From contig OY294047.1 in the NCBI GenBank assembly GCA_958510825.1, positions 51,629,365-51,693,364 on the forward strand: a stretch of 64,000 bases of DNA, written 5' to 3'. Made by a program: the position numbers and the translations under genes. This DNA is from Brachypterus glaber. Its lineage: Eukaryota; Arthropoda; Insecta; Coleoptera; Kateretidae. Shown here piece by piece: positions 22,623-35,346 of this stretch (position 1 is the stretch's first letter; every line of letters starts with the position of its first letter). The notes beneath the pieces were generated by a model. It worked only from the letters and a program-made list of their open reading frames with translations, was not told the origin of the DNA and searched no databases.

Positions 22623-24781
22623 AAGTATACCCAACGATAAGCATGTACATGAACACAACTTGTCTTAGCAGGGCGGAATGACTCCATACCAACAAGGCCT
22701 TTTCCTTCTTAAGTACACAAATCATGGATACCGTTGAAAAGAAGAATTGGAAATGCAATAGCACCATAATAAATTCATGAATTTAATTAATTTGGGTACT
22801 TAAAATAACGGTAGGCAGTGACAAAAACAAATTTGCCTTTTGTTTATTTCATGAAGTCCTGAGACCAAAGCCATTTCTTTTTATGACCGTATAATTTCTT
22901 GTATTTTTTTTAAGAGAAATGATATTTAATTGTCTTAATTTTTAATTTTACATAATATTATTTTATTGTGTAAATATCAGTAAAAGGCTATAAATCCGTT
23001 ACGTTATCCGTTACCCCATGAAACCATTATGTGTCGGGTTCGGCTTTTTGTGGTATGCAATAAGATGTTAAGCCACATTGTGAGACGACAATATGTTGTT
23101 AAACTTTTTGTCCCACATCTTTTTGGCGAGTGTAGTACATAAATAAATTAATCAAGTTCAAGTTAAGTTTTAAGCTTTCTGTAAACAAAAGAGACCCTGT
23201 TATCCTGCAAATATTAACTGCATATGTAATTGCATGCAATAGCCGGTAAAAGTCAACATTAAAATGAAGGTTTCAAATAGTTTTCGTAGGCCATTGAGAT
23301 GAAAATCAAAGCCATTTTCCGACACCTTTTTACTGTAATTAACCTCACAACTTTAAAATGATTAATCGAGTGTGATCACGCAAAAAATTCCGAACGATGC
23401 GGAGAAGTGATCTCAGGGTATAGTTGATAACAGTGCAAAACTTTGCACAAAATGCTACAAGCGATACAGGGTTATTCTTTTAAATGGTACACCCCCGTAA
23501 CTTTTGAACGGAATGAGATATAAACTTCAAATTTTGATATCACACAAAAACTATAATTTGCAATATTTTTTATTTTTTATTCGATAAGGTGGCGCCAGGT
23601 GATGGACAAAATTTTAACGGTAAATTAGGTCATATGATATAATTTTAAAGAGGTTATATTCTCCGTTTAGCTGTGCAACTAGTTTTTTTTTTATTTTGTT
23701 GTTGTCATTGACAATGGTGTTATTTTTTTAAATTGTTTTCTAGTTGATGTCAAAATTCATTAAAAACATTAAAAAAAAATGAAATATACAGAACTGGGTA
23801 AAGCTTGAAGAAGTATTTTTTCTTGTGCATCAAGTTTTTTTTATAAAACCTGTCATATTTTCTAGCCCAAGTTAATCCTAATCTTTCGTAAACTATTCGT
23901 ACACATGTTTAAAAAAAATAACTTGTCACCCACCCAATAAAAAAACGTAGGACAATGAAATAAAAAATACAAAAGGTACGTCCCTCTGGGTTACTTTACT
24001 CTTTGTAAAATACGGTTGAAAGGGCATTTATTTTAAGTTTTAAAACTGATTTAAAAAAATAAAACCTACAGAAGCAACACTTTCTAAAAATTATTTAGAA
24101 AGTAAACAGTGCTGTTTAAGCACTTCAAACTTCAAAAATTAAGTATTTCTATGTTTCAAGCCTGAACCATTTTATGAAAATTTGAAGCCAAATTTTTAAA
24201 TTTTTAACTTGCTTAATTTTAAAAAGTGGTTATTTTTTTTAACTATTTTAATGCTCGTTTAAGAGCCACGTACCAACGTTTAAGCTGGGATTAACTCGAC
24301 TAAACTGAGTTTTTAGTTAAAAATGCTGTGTTCTGATTCGTTAACCGTTAACTTAATAAAAGTTTAAAGTTAAATTATCTTGATTTGGTAAACCTTTTAT
24401 GCGGAGAGTATCCACCAATAAATACGACGCATTAGACATCTTCACTTGTTTTTTTTACATAAAAGCTCGCCTACTTCGATGTACTGTCAGCGCATACTAG
24501 ATCCTCGGTGACGATAAGGCCTTCTTGATTAATAGTACAATGTACATGTGGACTTTTTGATAGATTAATCCATAGTGGGGCTCGAATAAATGGGGCCCAT
24601 ACCCGACTAATTTAACTACAATTAATTATTGTGGTATTCGCTGCAGATTTATCGCTGACAGACCGGAGGGTTTGTTGATGATACAAAAAAAAAACCGTTT
24701 TGTATACAAAACGATTTTTATACCACTGTCGAAATCTATGCTGTTTCCAAATAAGGGGATAGGAAGTTGAGAGATAAAACA
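22623..24781. other. Unassigned AT-rich stretch
   Basis: No gene was recognised. At 23466 a TACAGGGTTATTC terminus with GAGATATAAACTTCAAATTT resembles one arm of the M2 family, but no second arm was found. The minus-strand frame 22576-22767 is judged a chance frame. Confidence 0.4.
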
Positions 24782-25521
24782 CGATTCACTCGCCGCAGTA
24801 ATGAGAAAAATTCAGCGCATGCGCACTGATTTTCTTATTTTTGTTTTGACGTATGCCAAAAATTATTTTAAGGTTATTTAACATTCTTTTGTAGAATTTT
24901 ACAAAAATATCTACTTTTTTCTTTGCGAGCTAACAGTTTTTTTTTTAATTAGCTAAAGGTACTCGCTTTTAATAGTATCTTCGTAAAAAAATTGCGGAAT
25001 ATTCATTAATTAATAAACATTTGATTCTTAAAATATATTGTCTTCTAAATTCTGAAATGTCGTATCTGAAAATTGCCTCCCATTAAAAAAAACACCAAAC
25101 CAGCAGACTACCAAACCAAACCATTATTAACGTAAACCAACGCCTCCCATTAAAAAAAAAACACCAAACCAGCAAACTACCAAACCAAACCATTGTTAAC
25201 GTAAACCAACACCCCCATTAAAAAAATCAAACAGAAATTCGTGAGTATTTTAACAATCTTTTACTATATATTCTAACAAAAAAAACTAGATTTTCCGCAC
25301 CTAATTATATTCAAAACAGTAAGTTTTTGTAATAAAACCAGAAATCAGTGCAAAAATATAGTTCATTTTTGTGGACCTGATGCGCACCGTAATCCCACTC
25401 AAATTAAACTATTTCATAAAACTACAACTGCCTAAACGGAAGCCACTTTTGACATCCGTCAAAACAAAAATAAGCAAACCAGTGCGCATGCGCTAGATTC
25501 TTCTCTGCGGTGGGCGAATCG
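24782..25521. mobile_element. TIR element with GCGCATGCGC subterminal motif
   Basis: The left terminus is CGATTCACTCGCCGCAG and the right one, complemented, is CGATTCGCCCACCGCAG. Inside, both ends carry GCGCATGCGC and CTTATTTTTGTTTTGACG in mirror order, giving TIRs of ~75 bp. The ~740-bp element has no coding frame. The superfamily is unknown. Confidence 0.7.
25074..25225 (+). repeat. Tandem repeat, ~68-bp unit, about 2.2 copies
   Basis: The unit includes CTCCCATTAAAAAAAACACC, AAACCAGCA and ACTACCAAACCAAACCATT, and it ends AACGTAAACCAAC. It lies inside the TIR element above. Confidence 0.8.
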
Positions 25522-25598
25522 TCATAAAACTAAAGCAACAGAATTTGTTTTCATCAAACGTCAAAAACGTGTGACGTCATATTGTTCATTAACCCTGT

Positions 25599-25601
25599 CT
25601 A

Positions 25602-25642
<41 letters not shown>

Positions 25643-26188
25643 GGGTGTAAACTCTCTAACTCCATTTCTACATGAGATATCGACTTGCGGTTTTTTGCAT
25701 ATTGTTTCTTATCGTATTCGGAAGAGCTGATTAGATTTTGGGGGTAAACAATTGGGGGTAAGGGGGGTAAAAATAGGGTAAAATTCCTATTTTTAGCGTG
25801 TTTTGTTTATAATTAAGGCAATTATTATTGTATTTGGTTAATTTAGCACTTATATAAAAGATAATTTTAAGTTGGTCAAAAAATGTTATAAACAATGTTT
25901 TCCTAAAACGCATTGTTTTCGAGATATTGGCGTTTAAAGCAGTAAAAGGTTTTTTTAGCATATCTCACATATTTATAACCCGATTTCAAAAAATTATATT
26001 TTAAATAAAAGCTCTTTTTAAGCCCTATAAAAAATGTTATATACAGTTTTTTGCTATAATATAATGTTTTAAAGACACATAATTTAAAATCAAACAAAAC
26101 ACCTAGTTTGAAATTTGCAAACTAGATGGCTCTAGTGTACAATAGTGCCGATGTTTTGACAGGGTGCTTGCAACGTTTCATCTAGTTT
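25599..26188 (+). mobile_element. GTCY-bearing repeat (HINE-like family), partial copy
   Basis: It starts in a (GTCT)n tract of about 10 units. It continues with GGGTGTAAACTCTCTAAC and ATGAGATATCGACTTGCGG, and ends CAACGTTTCATCTAGTTT. The 5' hairpin section seen in the 43-kb and 61-kb copies is missing. The minus-strand frames 25731-25961 and 25903-26097 fall in it and also recur in the other copies, so they are repeat shadows. Confidence 0.75.
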
Positions 26189-26686
26189 AGTTTTGTATTC
26201 GCTTTATTCTTTATGTGCACAATGTTTCCAAATGGGTTTAAAAAAGGCATCAAAATTTAGTAAAACAAAGTAATTTGTTTTAGTCTGTTATTTACTTCAA
26301 AGAAAATTGTTGAAGGTATTTATCAAACTATAAAGTTTAGTGAATATAGCCCTGATTAGTACGTTTCCATTGAATTCAAGTTTCTTTATTAGCACTCTCT
26401 TCAACAGTTGTAATACACTTGTAAATCTTTTGTTTTCCACTATAGAGGGCCCCACCTCTCTCGTTTTACGTTAGCCTTTTGTTCGTCGGCTATAATGACC
26501 TGTAATGTCAACTTTTTGGTCTAAAAGTTTGAGAGCTTTGTTTCCGTTTTATATGATAACAAGTTGTTTACAGAAGAGTTTTTGGGTACATAATGTGTAA
26601 AAAAAGTCCAAACGCCGACAAGTAGGTTTAAGTTTTCCGACTTTTAGTCTAGTTTAAAGCGTAAATAATAAATGTGTTTAACTATA

Positions 26687-27266
26687 CCCCGCCCAGTTAT
26701 GCAAGACGGTAAGGGACGCGGCCCGTTTTACACCACAGAGTGCATAAATAGCATAATTATGCATAAATCGTAGTGCATCAAAAATTTAACAGATGTCGGT
26801 ACTGTTTTCCTGGAAAGAGCCTATCCAAAGACTCGCATAACAAGCATAGTACATAAGAATGTGATGCCAGGATTGGCTTAATGTGTCGTCATGTATCTTG
26901 TAATGGTTGTTATTCGAGCCTCTGGATAGGCCTTAAATTGTAATTGTAACCTAAAAATTTGACATTTTCCTTGTGTTCAATATAATTAACGTTTGTACAA
27001 TATGTAGAATATGCTAATTTAGTGTAAGTGTATGAAGAATAAACCAAAAAAGTACCTTTTTCAATACCATACAAAATAACATTAAGTATAACCATTTTGT
27101 TATGTAACTTTCTCTTCTTTTATTAGCTTAAACGAACGTCAATCATTGTCATAGACAAAAAATGTCACAATATTTTATATGTTAAAAGGTATAAGTTTTT
27201 AACCAATGATGTAGCTTAAAAATCGCGGGAATTTTAAACTACTATCTTGCATAATTGGACGGACTG
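26687..27266. mobile_element. Mariner-like MITE (family M3), copy a
   Basis: The right end, complemented, is CAGTCCGTCCAATTATGCAA. The left end is the partly eroded CCCCGCCCAGTTATGCAAG; both ends carry TA next to them. The interior has an inverted pair, GCCTATCCAAAGACTCGC / TCGAGCCTCTGGATAGGC, related to the 114-bp MITE. A copy in the opposite orientation is at 51837-52417. The frames 26910-27095 and 52007-52192 are the same repeat sequence. Confidence 0.75.
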
Positions 27267-27715
27267 TAGCTTTATGTTTTTTGGACAGCGCATGCTTTGT
27301 TTTAAATAATTATATATTTATATTTTGTATATAAATATTTAAACACAGTAATACTAAGCTTTTTCAACAATTCTATTATTAATTTTGTGAAAACTTTTGT
27401 TTGTTTTATTTAGCACAATATTTATAATTATTAAAATAAATTTGAACGTAAATTTATTATTTAGAAATGGTTTAATTATTCAGTTTTGTAGTAAATTTGC
27501 TAAATTTTAAAAAATATGCTACTCTTGAGGTCAAAAAAAACGATCCACGTATACTGGAAATTCAATTTAACCTGCAGTGACTCAGTGGCGAATGTGTGGT
27601 AAAAGGCGAAGATCATACCAGTTCGGGTGCGACTTGCGTAATTTCGTAGAAGCTTCGCAAAGGCGGACCCGTTATAAGAAAGCAGCAGAGGTATGAGTCA
27701 CAGCAGGTTTTATTG

Positions 27716-28642
27716 AATTTACAGTATAAAAAATTGCCATTTTTTAAATTCAAATATTTCGAAAACTACTTTATGGATTTGACTGATTCTTTTTTGTTTT
27801 AAAGCTTAAACATTCGGCAACAAAAACTGTACAACTATGTTTTTGACCCATCTTCTAGGACTTGCATGGTACGCCACTACAACTGTTCATCAAATTGTTT
27901 AAGTCTCTTATTGCCGCAGTATTAATGAATATTTTCTTTTTTATTTTTTTTTATATTTTTACTTCTGGATTAGAAGACAGAAGATCAGGATTATCCTGAA
28001 AATTGTCAATTTTTCAATTAACTCAAAAAGTATTACATGGATTTGATTGATGAGGTGCTTTACATTTAAAGCTTAACCAAGTTACGTTTTTCTTCTAATC
28101 AAGTTTATCAAAAACATAAATTGGGTTTGATAAAATTGAGTAAAAGAAAAAAAAAGGTCACTCCATCCGGTGGCGGTTCTGCGAAATTACCGTTGAGCCA
28201 CCGTCAGACGGGAATAGAAAGTTCCCCCCCCCCCAGGATGAAGAAACTCTAGAAGAAGAAGTAGAAGACTTGAGCTTTAAATAAAAAACAACAACTGTAC
28301 TGATTTAGAACTTTTTGAGTTAACTGAAAAAATGACAACTTTCAGAAAAATCCTAATATCTTCCAAACCAGAAATAAAAATAAAATATAAAATAGAGACT
28401 CGATAGAGACTTTAACAATTTTAAAAACAGTTGCAGTGGCGTACCATGCAGGTTCTAGAAAATGAGGCAAAAAACATAGTTGTACATTTTTTGTTGCTGT
28501 TAATACAAAAATACTTTTTTTAATAATTCAAAATAAAAACAAAAATAGATAATGTTTAAGCTTTAAAACAAAAAAGAAATCAGTCAAATCCATTAAGTAG
28601 TTTTCGAAATATTTAAATTTAAAAAATGGAAATTTTTTAAGC
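27716..28642. mobile_element. Large foldback element
   Basis: The left arm has TCGAAAACTACTTTATGGAT, GTACAACTATGTTTTTG and GCATGGTACGCCACT. The right arm has the complement order AGTGGCGTACCATGC, CAAAAAACATAGTTGTAC and AAGTAGTTTTCGAAAT. A second inner pair, including GATTTGATTGATGAG, flanks a C-rich centre at 28226-28235. Arm similarity is moderate, so it is an old insertion. No coding frame was found. Confidence 0.65.
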
Positions 28643-30560
28643 GGATCTTTTTTTTTTGCTCTCGAGTGTATATAAAAATAATTCTTTTTATTTTTAATTT
28701 TTTTCTTAAGATTTCCGTAATATTTCAAAATTGCAGGATTTTCTTTTTCGATGAAAATTTTGATATTTTCATTATTCCCGGTATATTTTCAAATTGAGCA
28801 AAATACAAGTTAGGTTTAATAATAATACCCCCTTTGTGTAAAACATAAATCGCCCAGCTCGGTGGGAGGTTGTTCACAAAAGTTTTTGTCGAGAAATGTT
28901 TTGGCACTGTGTTTATTACGAATGAATGGCATTAATTTTCGTATAACTCAAGAAACCTATTATTCGCCCTTCTGTTATTATTTTACCTTGAATAACTTTG
29001 TAGGTAATGAAAGAGAAATTCGAAATTATAGGCCCACACGAAGAGAAATTTTCAGTAATAATTTGTGTTCCCTAAATCACTTTTTCACACTAAAATTTTT
29101 ATCTACGCTTATGTGTTAAGAAGCTCTTAACTCACAATCCCTCACAAATCCCTTTTATTCCCGGCAAGTTTGAAAATCCAACCGAAATACACGTGAGAAG
29201 CCACGTACTGATACCTGGGGTTGACGACAAATGCTACTCTAAAATAAAGCTCTAGGCGGGATTTAAGACCAGAAATTGAATCTACGCAATCTTACCAAAA
29301 GACCGGTTTCAAAAAAACAATAGGGGCCTAAGCGACATAAGCATTATTATGTCTCAGCTCTTCTTATACGGACAGCTATGAAAGGGTACAGCATTTAATG
29401 TTTTCGTTAATAACTTTCTGAAAACAAACTTTTCCTGTTTAAACCTTTACCATTATATTATATTATATTCATTTGATACTCCAACGATTCCATTTTATAC
29501 CCGTTACCCCAGTTCTGGTAAAAGTAAGGTGTTGGGGGTGTCAAAATCCTGGGCTTCTGAGCTTCTCAACTTACGGGCGTAAATAAAATATTGTACAATA
29601 CACGTGAGTTAACCCCCTTAATATACTTGTGTGGTTACACACGCGTATCTTAATGATGCTGTATCGTAAATATCTATTATTATACTTTAAAATATAATAT
29701 CGGTCATCCTCTTTTTTAGCATATATTAAATTAAGAGCCAGATTTTTGAGTAAAAGTTATGTTAAACCTTTGTCAAATTGTAAAATATACCGATACCTTC
29801 CTTAATGGTTCCAAAAAGAATACCTGAGATTAAACCGGATCAGTCGATATACCCTCTATGTCGAACATAAAACCCAGATATTTTTTATGTGGTTTTTCTA
29901 AAGTAAATGATTAAATTGGTAATGTACGGTACAAAATTCTTTCGACGTGTCCCACATAGTTATTATAAGGTAGATGGGAGGTCTAAATGTTTTCAGATAA
30001 GACACGTTTTAAAAAACAACGTTTTATGGGGCCAATATCAGTTGAAGACTCCAGGGTCAAACCTCAGATGAAAGAAAGGGATACTATTAATGCCTTTGCT
30101 AAAATTTATTTTTTTAAGGTATAGTTATTTTAACTTTGCAGCTAAATACTACAAAAAGTCCGATTTACACTGAAGCATGTGGCTTGTTTTGAATGTCAAC
30201 ATTACCAAAATTTATAACTTTTGTTTACTTACTTTGTTTTTATGATTTTTTGATATAAAAAAGAGAACTGATAAAGCTGTTGCTAAAAACACTTTTGTAT
30301 TCCTGTAGAAACAAAATTTTCTTATAAAATCGCTTTTATTCCAATAATTTAGAGTCCAAACCATTGTTTTGTTCTCGTTATTGGCACGTCAACGTTTTAC
30401 GGTTGTGTAAATTGGGCCTAGTCATTTCGCTTACGACGCATGCGTATCTTACGTTGCTATGGTAATTTCGAGATTGTTTACAAGCGGGAAGGTTTAAAAT
30501 AACTATAACTTAAAAAAATTAACTCTAGATGCAGAGCTTGTTTTGACCCAAGATATCTAG
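28643..30560. other. Unassigned stretch
   Basis: No TIR pair, RNA gene or credible coding frame was recognised. The 60-85-codon frames (28725-28907, 28862-29119) show no recognisable motif. Confidence 0.4.
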
Positions 30561-30565
30561 TGTGT

Positions 30566-30792
30566 CACACTGTAAAAGTAAACTGAATATTCAGTTACAA
30601 ATGAATAGGAAATCGGAAGTTATTATCCTATACAATTGTATTTTAATTTTTGTTAAAAACACGCAACATTTCAAGTCCGTCCTTAAATATTAGAGTACGT
30701 GAGTTCAGAACTATAGTGTTTTTAACAAAAATTAAAGTACATATCATCATAACTTCCTTTCCATTTGTAACTAAATATTTAGTTACAAATGG
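30566..30792. mobile_element. CACTGTAAAA element (family C), short copy
   Basis: It begins CACTGTAAAAGTAAACTG, then TTCAGTTACAAATGAATAGG. The inverted GTTAAAAACACGCAAC and GTGTTTTTAACAAAAATT lie in the middle, and the right arm has CCATTTGTAACTAAATATT. The larger relative is at 42991-44809. Confidence 0.6.
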
Positions 30793-31338
30793 ATTAACAT
30801 AGGATCCAGAAATTTTAGGATGAAGAACTGCCCCAAACCAGTCTTGGGACTTATAACTAGATGTTATTAATAAACTTTTTTCTTCGAAAAGTGGAAATTA
30901 CAAGATTTGATCAAAGGCTCCAATTCATATTGTCTCATATACTATGACGGCCATTTGCTAGATATACAGTTTTCCACAATCTTTACCTTTAATGGGCCGT
31001 ATTTTTTAATAAAGCCATTATCACTGTCAGGTAGACGTGTAAACAGCTTTGTTTAATCGGAAATTACCCTTTTTTATGCCATCATTATGTGGTCATCTAA
31101 CATCGAACAAGCTCTTTTCCTTAAAATTTAATATCTAAGCTTATACATGTTTGGTTTTAAATTTTAAGAAACATTGAAAGATTTTTTAAAAACTTTAAAT
31201 TGTAGGTTAAAACTTTTAAAACTGCGCCTGTAGTTAGCAAATTACTTACACAGAATCTTCACCCGGTTTTTTAGTTCTTTAAAAATTAAATTAAAACTAG
31301 GTAATATATGAAAATTCCATCTAGTTTTTATAAATACC

Positions 31339-31543
31339 GTGCGGTTATAAAGTGCCGAACACTTTTTAATGCAAAACTGGCATTAGCGATGAGTAAAATG
31401 CGAGAAAGCTGCGTGCGTTTTACTGGCCACCGAGCTGTTGTACGTAGCAATCACATGGGCTTGTCGCGCACAACTCTAACAGAGGCGTGGCTTCAAACGA
31501 AAAGTATTTTCTTTTCAAACTGTTCGGCACTATATAATCGCAC
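31339..31543. mobile_element. 205-bp MITE
   Basis: The termini GTGCGGTTATAAAGTGCCGA and TCGGCACTATATAATCGCAC form a 23-bp TIR with two mismatches. The core is unusually GC-rich (CGAGAAAGCTGCGTGCG; GGCCACCGAGCTG). The 80-codon frame 31308-31550 spans the whole element, arms included, so I do not call it a gene. Confidence 0.7.
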
Positions 31544-31859
31544 TGTATAATATTTTATAGCAGAAAACATAAAAACTGCTATTTATGTAATAGTAAAATT
31601 AATTACCTAGAAAATTTATATAGCAATTTAATATATTTAAAATAAATTTAATTTATATCCATAAAAAAATCCATTACATTCCAAAAGTGTTATTGCTCGT
31701 AGAAACGCGACATTTTCTCACATATTAATTATTAATCTACCTACCCCATCAATAATAAATCATTTATTTTTTGCGATTCTTTAAGGTGCGTGTAGTTGCC
31801 GATCGTGGGTAAAAGTTAAAAACCTTTAACACGGATTTTAACATAAAAAGAATACTTAA

Positions 31860-32160
31860 TTATCGAAAAAAAAACTTAAAAAAAAGTTGAAAAAAAAAAT
31901 CAGTTTTTTTTTGTTTATTTTCTTTTCGCAAAAACCAAAAAATTTTGAAAAAAAAAATATAAAAATTATATATTTTTTTTATTTTTTAAAAGTCCTTACC
32001 CCCATAACTTTTTTTGTTTTTGGATAACTTTTAAAATTGGTAGAATTTATTCAAGTATTACGTAAGGCAAATTTTGTTCATTTTGGACCCCCCCCCCTCC
32101 CCTGTAACGTATTTTCCTATACCATTAACATGGGCGTAACACTCCAAAATGACCCCCCAC
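31860..32160. repeat. Low-complexity A/T and C-run stretch
   Basis: Long A and T runs are followed by two C-rich runs. A fragment TTCAAGTATTACGTAAGGC near 32051 matches the terminus of the TTA-target family at 38.7-39.7 kb. Confidence 0.55.
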
Positions 32161-33071
32161 CCCCTCGCACACTCTGTTGTTGAGAGCTTTAGAAAACGCC
32201 TCATATCGCACACTAGTTTGATATTTTTATATCACACTCGTGTGATATTTATGTATGGAGGTTTGCCTAATTTTATTTAAATGTTTACCTCATAGATTCT
32301 ACGAATTTTCTTCACCTTGTTTTATAAACTATTTTCCACCTTTCACTACAGCCTTTTATATTTTTTAAGTGTTTTAATCCAAATATTTCTGTTTTTCATG
32401 TATTGTATTAAATATAAAACCAAGAAAACTAAAGCTAAATGAAAACCATATTTCCTGTTTGACATGCCTACATATATAAATGCGTATGCTCTTTATAATT
32501 ATTTTGTGCTGAAAATTTTAAAATAAGAAACTTCATATTTTTTCGGGTCGTAGGAAAAATAGTGTACATAACTCGTTGGAAAGTGTATTTCTACACTCGT
32601 GGGGTTTCCTCACTCGCCTAGCGGCTTGTTCGTACACCTTCCCACTCGCGTGAAATATGTCACTTTCCACACTAGTTATGTCATATACTATTAGCTAGTA
32701 GCTTTTTCTGTGTAGCACAAACGATGTTACCGAAGAATGATTGTATTACATCGTGTAGCAAGCGCATTTTTAACCGTCTAGTATGTAATTTTTTTCTGAA
32801 ACGATAAATTTTCAGTAAACTGCAATTTTCCATGGAAGCGGGACGAAAATAAATATATCCTGTGACGTGTAAAGTTAATATATCAGTCTAGCAAAACCTT
32901 CCAACAACCGGCACTGATGTTACCTACTACGTACATTTTAGACGCGTCACAAATGTGATCTTAGTGACAGAGCTTAAGCTTACAAATTATATTATAACGT
33001 TATAACTGTAAGAAGTTGTAGTAAATATTTTATTACTAAACATGGTTTTCTCTTTTAAATAAATCTAAATT

Positions 33072-33980
33072 TTAATTGTTTATGTCCATCCAAATGACAT
33101 GAAATGCGTGATTCTACATCTAGGACGAAATAATCCAAGGAATCAATACTTTATAGGTAATTTGCCAGTGAATGTGGTGGAGGAACAGAGAGATCTGGGA
33201 GTGATTATTAGTGAGGACTTAAAGTGGGAAACCCATATAAACTCTTCCATCAAGAAAGCGAACAGCCTCATTTACATTATTTTTAAAGCATTTAAAGACC
33301 ATTCTCCCAAAATGGTATTGAGGCTGTACAAAACATACATTCGTCCAAAACTGGAGTATGCACAAGCAATATGGAGTCCCTACTATGCTAAAGACATCGA
33401 TGCCATAGAAAGAGTTCAACGTAGGGTCACCAAACTTTCTCCTGAACTTAAACATTTGCCATACGAATCAAGACTTGAAGTACTTGGACTTACAACTTTG
33501 GCTGAACGAAGACTACGAGGTGACCTTATTGAAACTTTTAAAATCATCAATGGCTACTATAACTGTGATCTCCATTTGTTTCATTTCTCTGAAAACATCC
33601 AGCTAAGGGGGCACCATCACAAAATCACCAAGGAGAGGTGCTCGAAAATTCTTAGAAAAAACTTCTTACCCAACAGAATAGCTTTCTCCTGGAACCGCCT
33701 TAGCGAAAACACAATAAATTCAACGTCCATAAATCAATTTAAAAACAGACTTGACGACGAAATGAAACTATGGTCAAGTAATCCTATTCATTATATGTAA
33801 TATTAATCGTACCTTCATGTTATTTTTTTTCATGTTATATATATTTTTTTTTTTTTATTTTTTTTTTTTTTTATATGTGATATTTTTATGTGATATTTTT
33901 ATGTGACATTTATCTTATTGTATTTCAAATTTTCATATTAACACAAAGTCTCATCGGAGCAATCCGCTTACTTTTGTTAC

Positions 33981-34010
<30 letters not shown>
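33072..34010 (+). mobile_element. 5'-truncated CR1/L2-type LINE, 3' end
   Basis: The coding remnant is followed by a T-rich 3' UTR with TGTGATATTTTTA repeats and then a (TAA)10 tail at 33981-34010. The 5' end lies within the reverse transcriptase domain, as is typical of incomplete target-primed reverse transcription. It is inserted between the arms of the foldback above. A target duplication could not be defined. Confidence 0.8.
33099..33800 (+). pseudogene. Reverse transcriptase C-terminal part, CR1/L2-like LINE
   Basis: The 233-codon uninterrupted frame reads through the end of a non-LTR reverse transcriptase. KCVILHLGRNNP and RDLGVIISEDLKWETHI correspond to the segment after the catalytic palm. 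LYKTYIRPKLEYAQAIWSP is the characteristic thumb motif. RVTKL, LPYESRLEVLGLTTLAERR, RGDLIETFKIING and FSWNRLSENTINSTSINQFK follow as in CR1/L2/Rex1-type ORF2 C-termini. The catalytic FADD region and the N-terminal endonuclease are absent, so the product cannot be active. The frame is open upstream of ATG 33099 (VHPND...), so the start is an artefact of truncation. The lack of stops suggests recent insertion. The clade is assigned by motif recall only; Jockey or Rex1 is the main alternative. Confidence 0.88.
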
Positions 34011-34011
<1 letters not shown>

Positions 34012-34830
34012 TTATCCAGTTGATTTGGGCTTTTAAAAAAGAACGCCACTTCAAACACTTCTAAGTATAGAAAAGCCAAAAGCTGTATATAGTATATAAC
34101 ATAACTAGTGTGGAAAGTGACATATTTCACGCGAGTGGGAAGGTTTACGAACGAGCCGCGAGTTATGTACACTATTTTTCCTACGATCCCGAAAAAATAT
34201 TTTAAAATTTCTTATTTTTATTAATTGTTAAGAAAAGTACAAAATAATTATAAAGAGCATACAAATTTATATATGTAGGTATGTCAAACAGGAAATATGA
34301 TTTTAATTTAGCTTTAGTTTTCTTGGTTTTATATTTAATACAATACATAACTATTTGATGGGTTGCCTATTCCTAAATAAATGCAAACTTGAGTTTACTT
34401 ATTAAACTAAATTTCTGTGGTTATGCTGCCATATAAGACAGTAAAATTATAGTGTTTTACACTTCATAAGAAAAAAACTGTGTATTTTGATGTTTTTTAT
34501 GTAATGTAAGGTAACTAAATAAAAAATTAAGTAATTTTTATAAGATTCAAACTGTCTAGACTAGACAGTAATGGTCAAAATAGTAACGTTATAACTACAG
34601 TTTCTATTTTTGACATGAAAAACAGAAATATTTGGACTAAAACACTTAAAAGATATAAAAGGCTGTGGTGAAAGGTTTATAAAACAAGGTAAATAAAATT
34701 CATAGAATCTACGAGGTAAATATCTAAATAAAATTAGGCAAACCTCCATACATAAATATAACACGAGTGTGATATAAAAATATCAAACTAGTGCAAGATG
34801 AGGCGTTTTCTAAAGAACAAAAGAGTGTGC

Positions 34831-35343
34831 TAAATGTCATTTTCATAGAGGATCGTAGGAAAATACGACTATATCAACATCTCCATTGCTATATAACAGT
34901 GTCCGAGTATATGTAAAGATGCTTTTTGCAAAGAAGTAGTCATAAAAGGACAAGTGTAAGACTGTAAACATGAAATAGTCATTTTAGAATACGTATCCAT
35001 CTTTTTTGAACACGGGAATGTAAGTAAATCCCAGAAATATGCAGTAATCCTCCAAAAACGATGTAAAGTAATTAATATTGTGTCATGTGGGCTTAAAATT
35101 GTATGACTATGACCCGTCCGAAATAGAATGTTTTCTGACATGGCCTACCTTGACTTTGAAGCTTTAAATCATGGTGAAACGTTGAAATAGATTTAGAATG
35201 TCAACAAAAGCACAATGGGATCTAAGACGGATTATTTGAATCAATATCCTGTTATTTTGTAAGTGACGTGTGAGGTACATAAAATTTATGTACCTCATTA
35301 TAATGTCGCGTTCTCTTATTGACTCGAATAGTGATCCAAAAAG
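34831..35343. other. Unassigned stretch
   Basis: No TIR pair or credible gene was recognised. The minus-strand frames 34869-35141 and 35164-35394 show no known motif. The second partly overlaps the repeat that begins at 35347. Confidence 0.4.
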
Positions 35344-35346
35344 ATG

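Larger units (their letters stand above)
32167..34830. mobile_element. Large foldback element enclosing a LINE fragment
   Basis: The left arm (32167-32700) contains CTTTAGAAAACGCCTCAT, GTGATATTTATGTATGGAGG and TTTTCGGGTCGTAGG, and ends ACACTAGTTATG. The right arm (34095-34830) is its complement in reverse order, interrupted by a ~250-bp unmatched segment (34350-34610). The CG-containing inner part (CACTCGCGTGAAATATG) is like that of other foldbacks here (35936-36062). The arms are moderately diverged. No transposase frame is present. Confidence 0.7.

Noticed and set aside
24060..24130. Possible further hammerhead or structured RNA in hairpins outside the foldback family
   Set aside because: I looked for CTGANGA with a stem and GAAA in other hairpins of the window. 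None had the core in the required order.
27580..27670. Possible tRNA-like segment (GTGACTCAGTGGCGAATG, CAGTTCGGGTGC)
   Set aside because: The A box fails at a conserved position and the B box has several mismatches. No cloverleaf could be drawn.
31308..31550. 80-codon plus frame with some GC-rich coding-like content
   Set aside because: It is coextensive with a 205-bp MITE, TIRs included. Without a homologue a gene call is not supportable.
33219..33455. Minus-strand frame opposite the LINE
   Set aside because: Antisense shadow of the reverse transcriptase frame.
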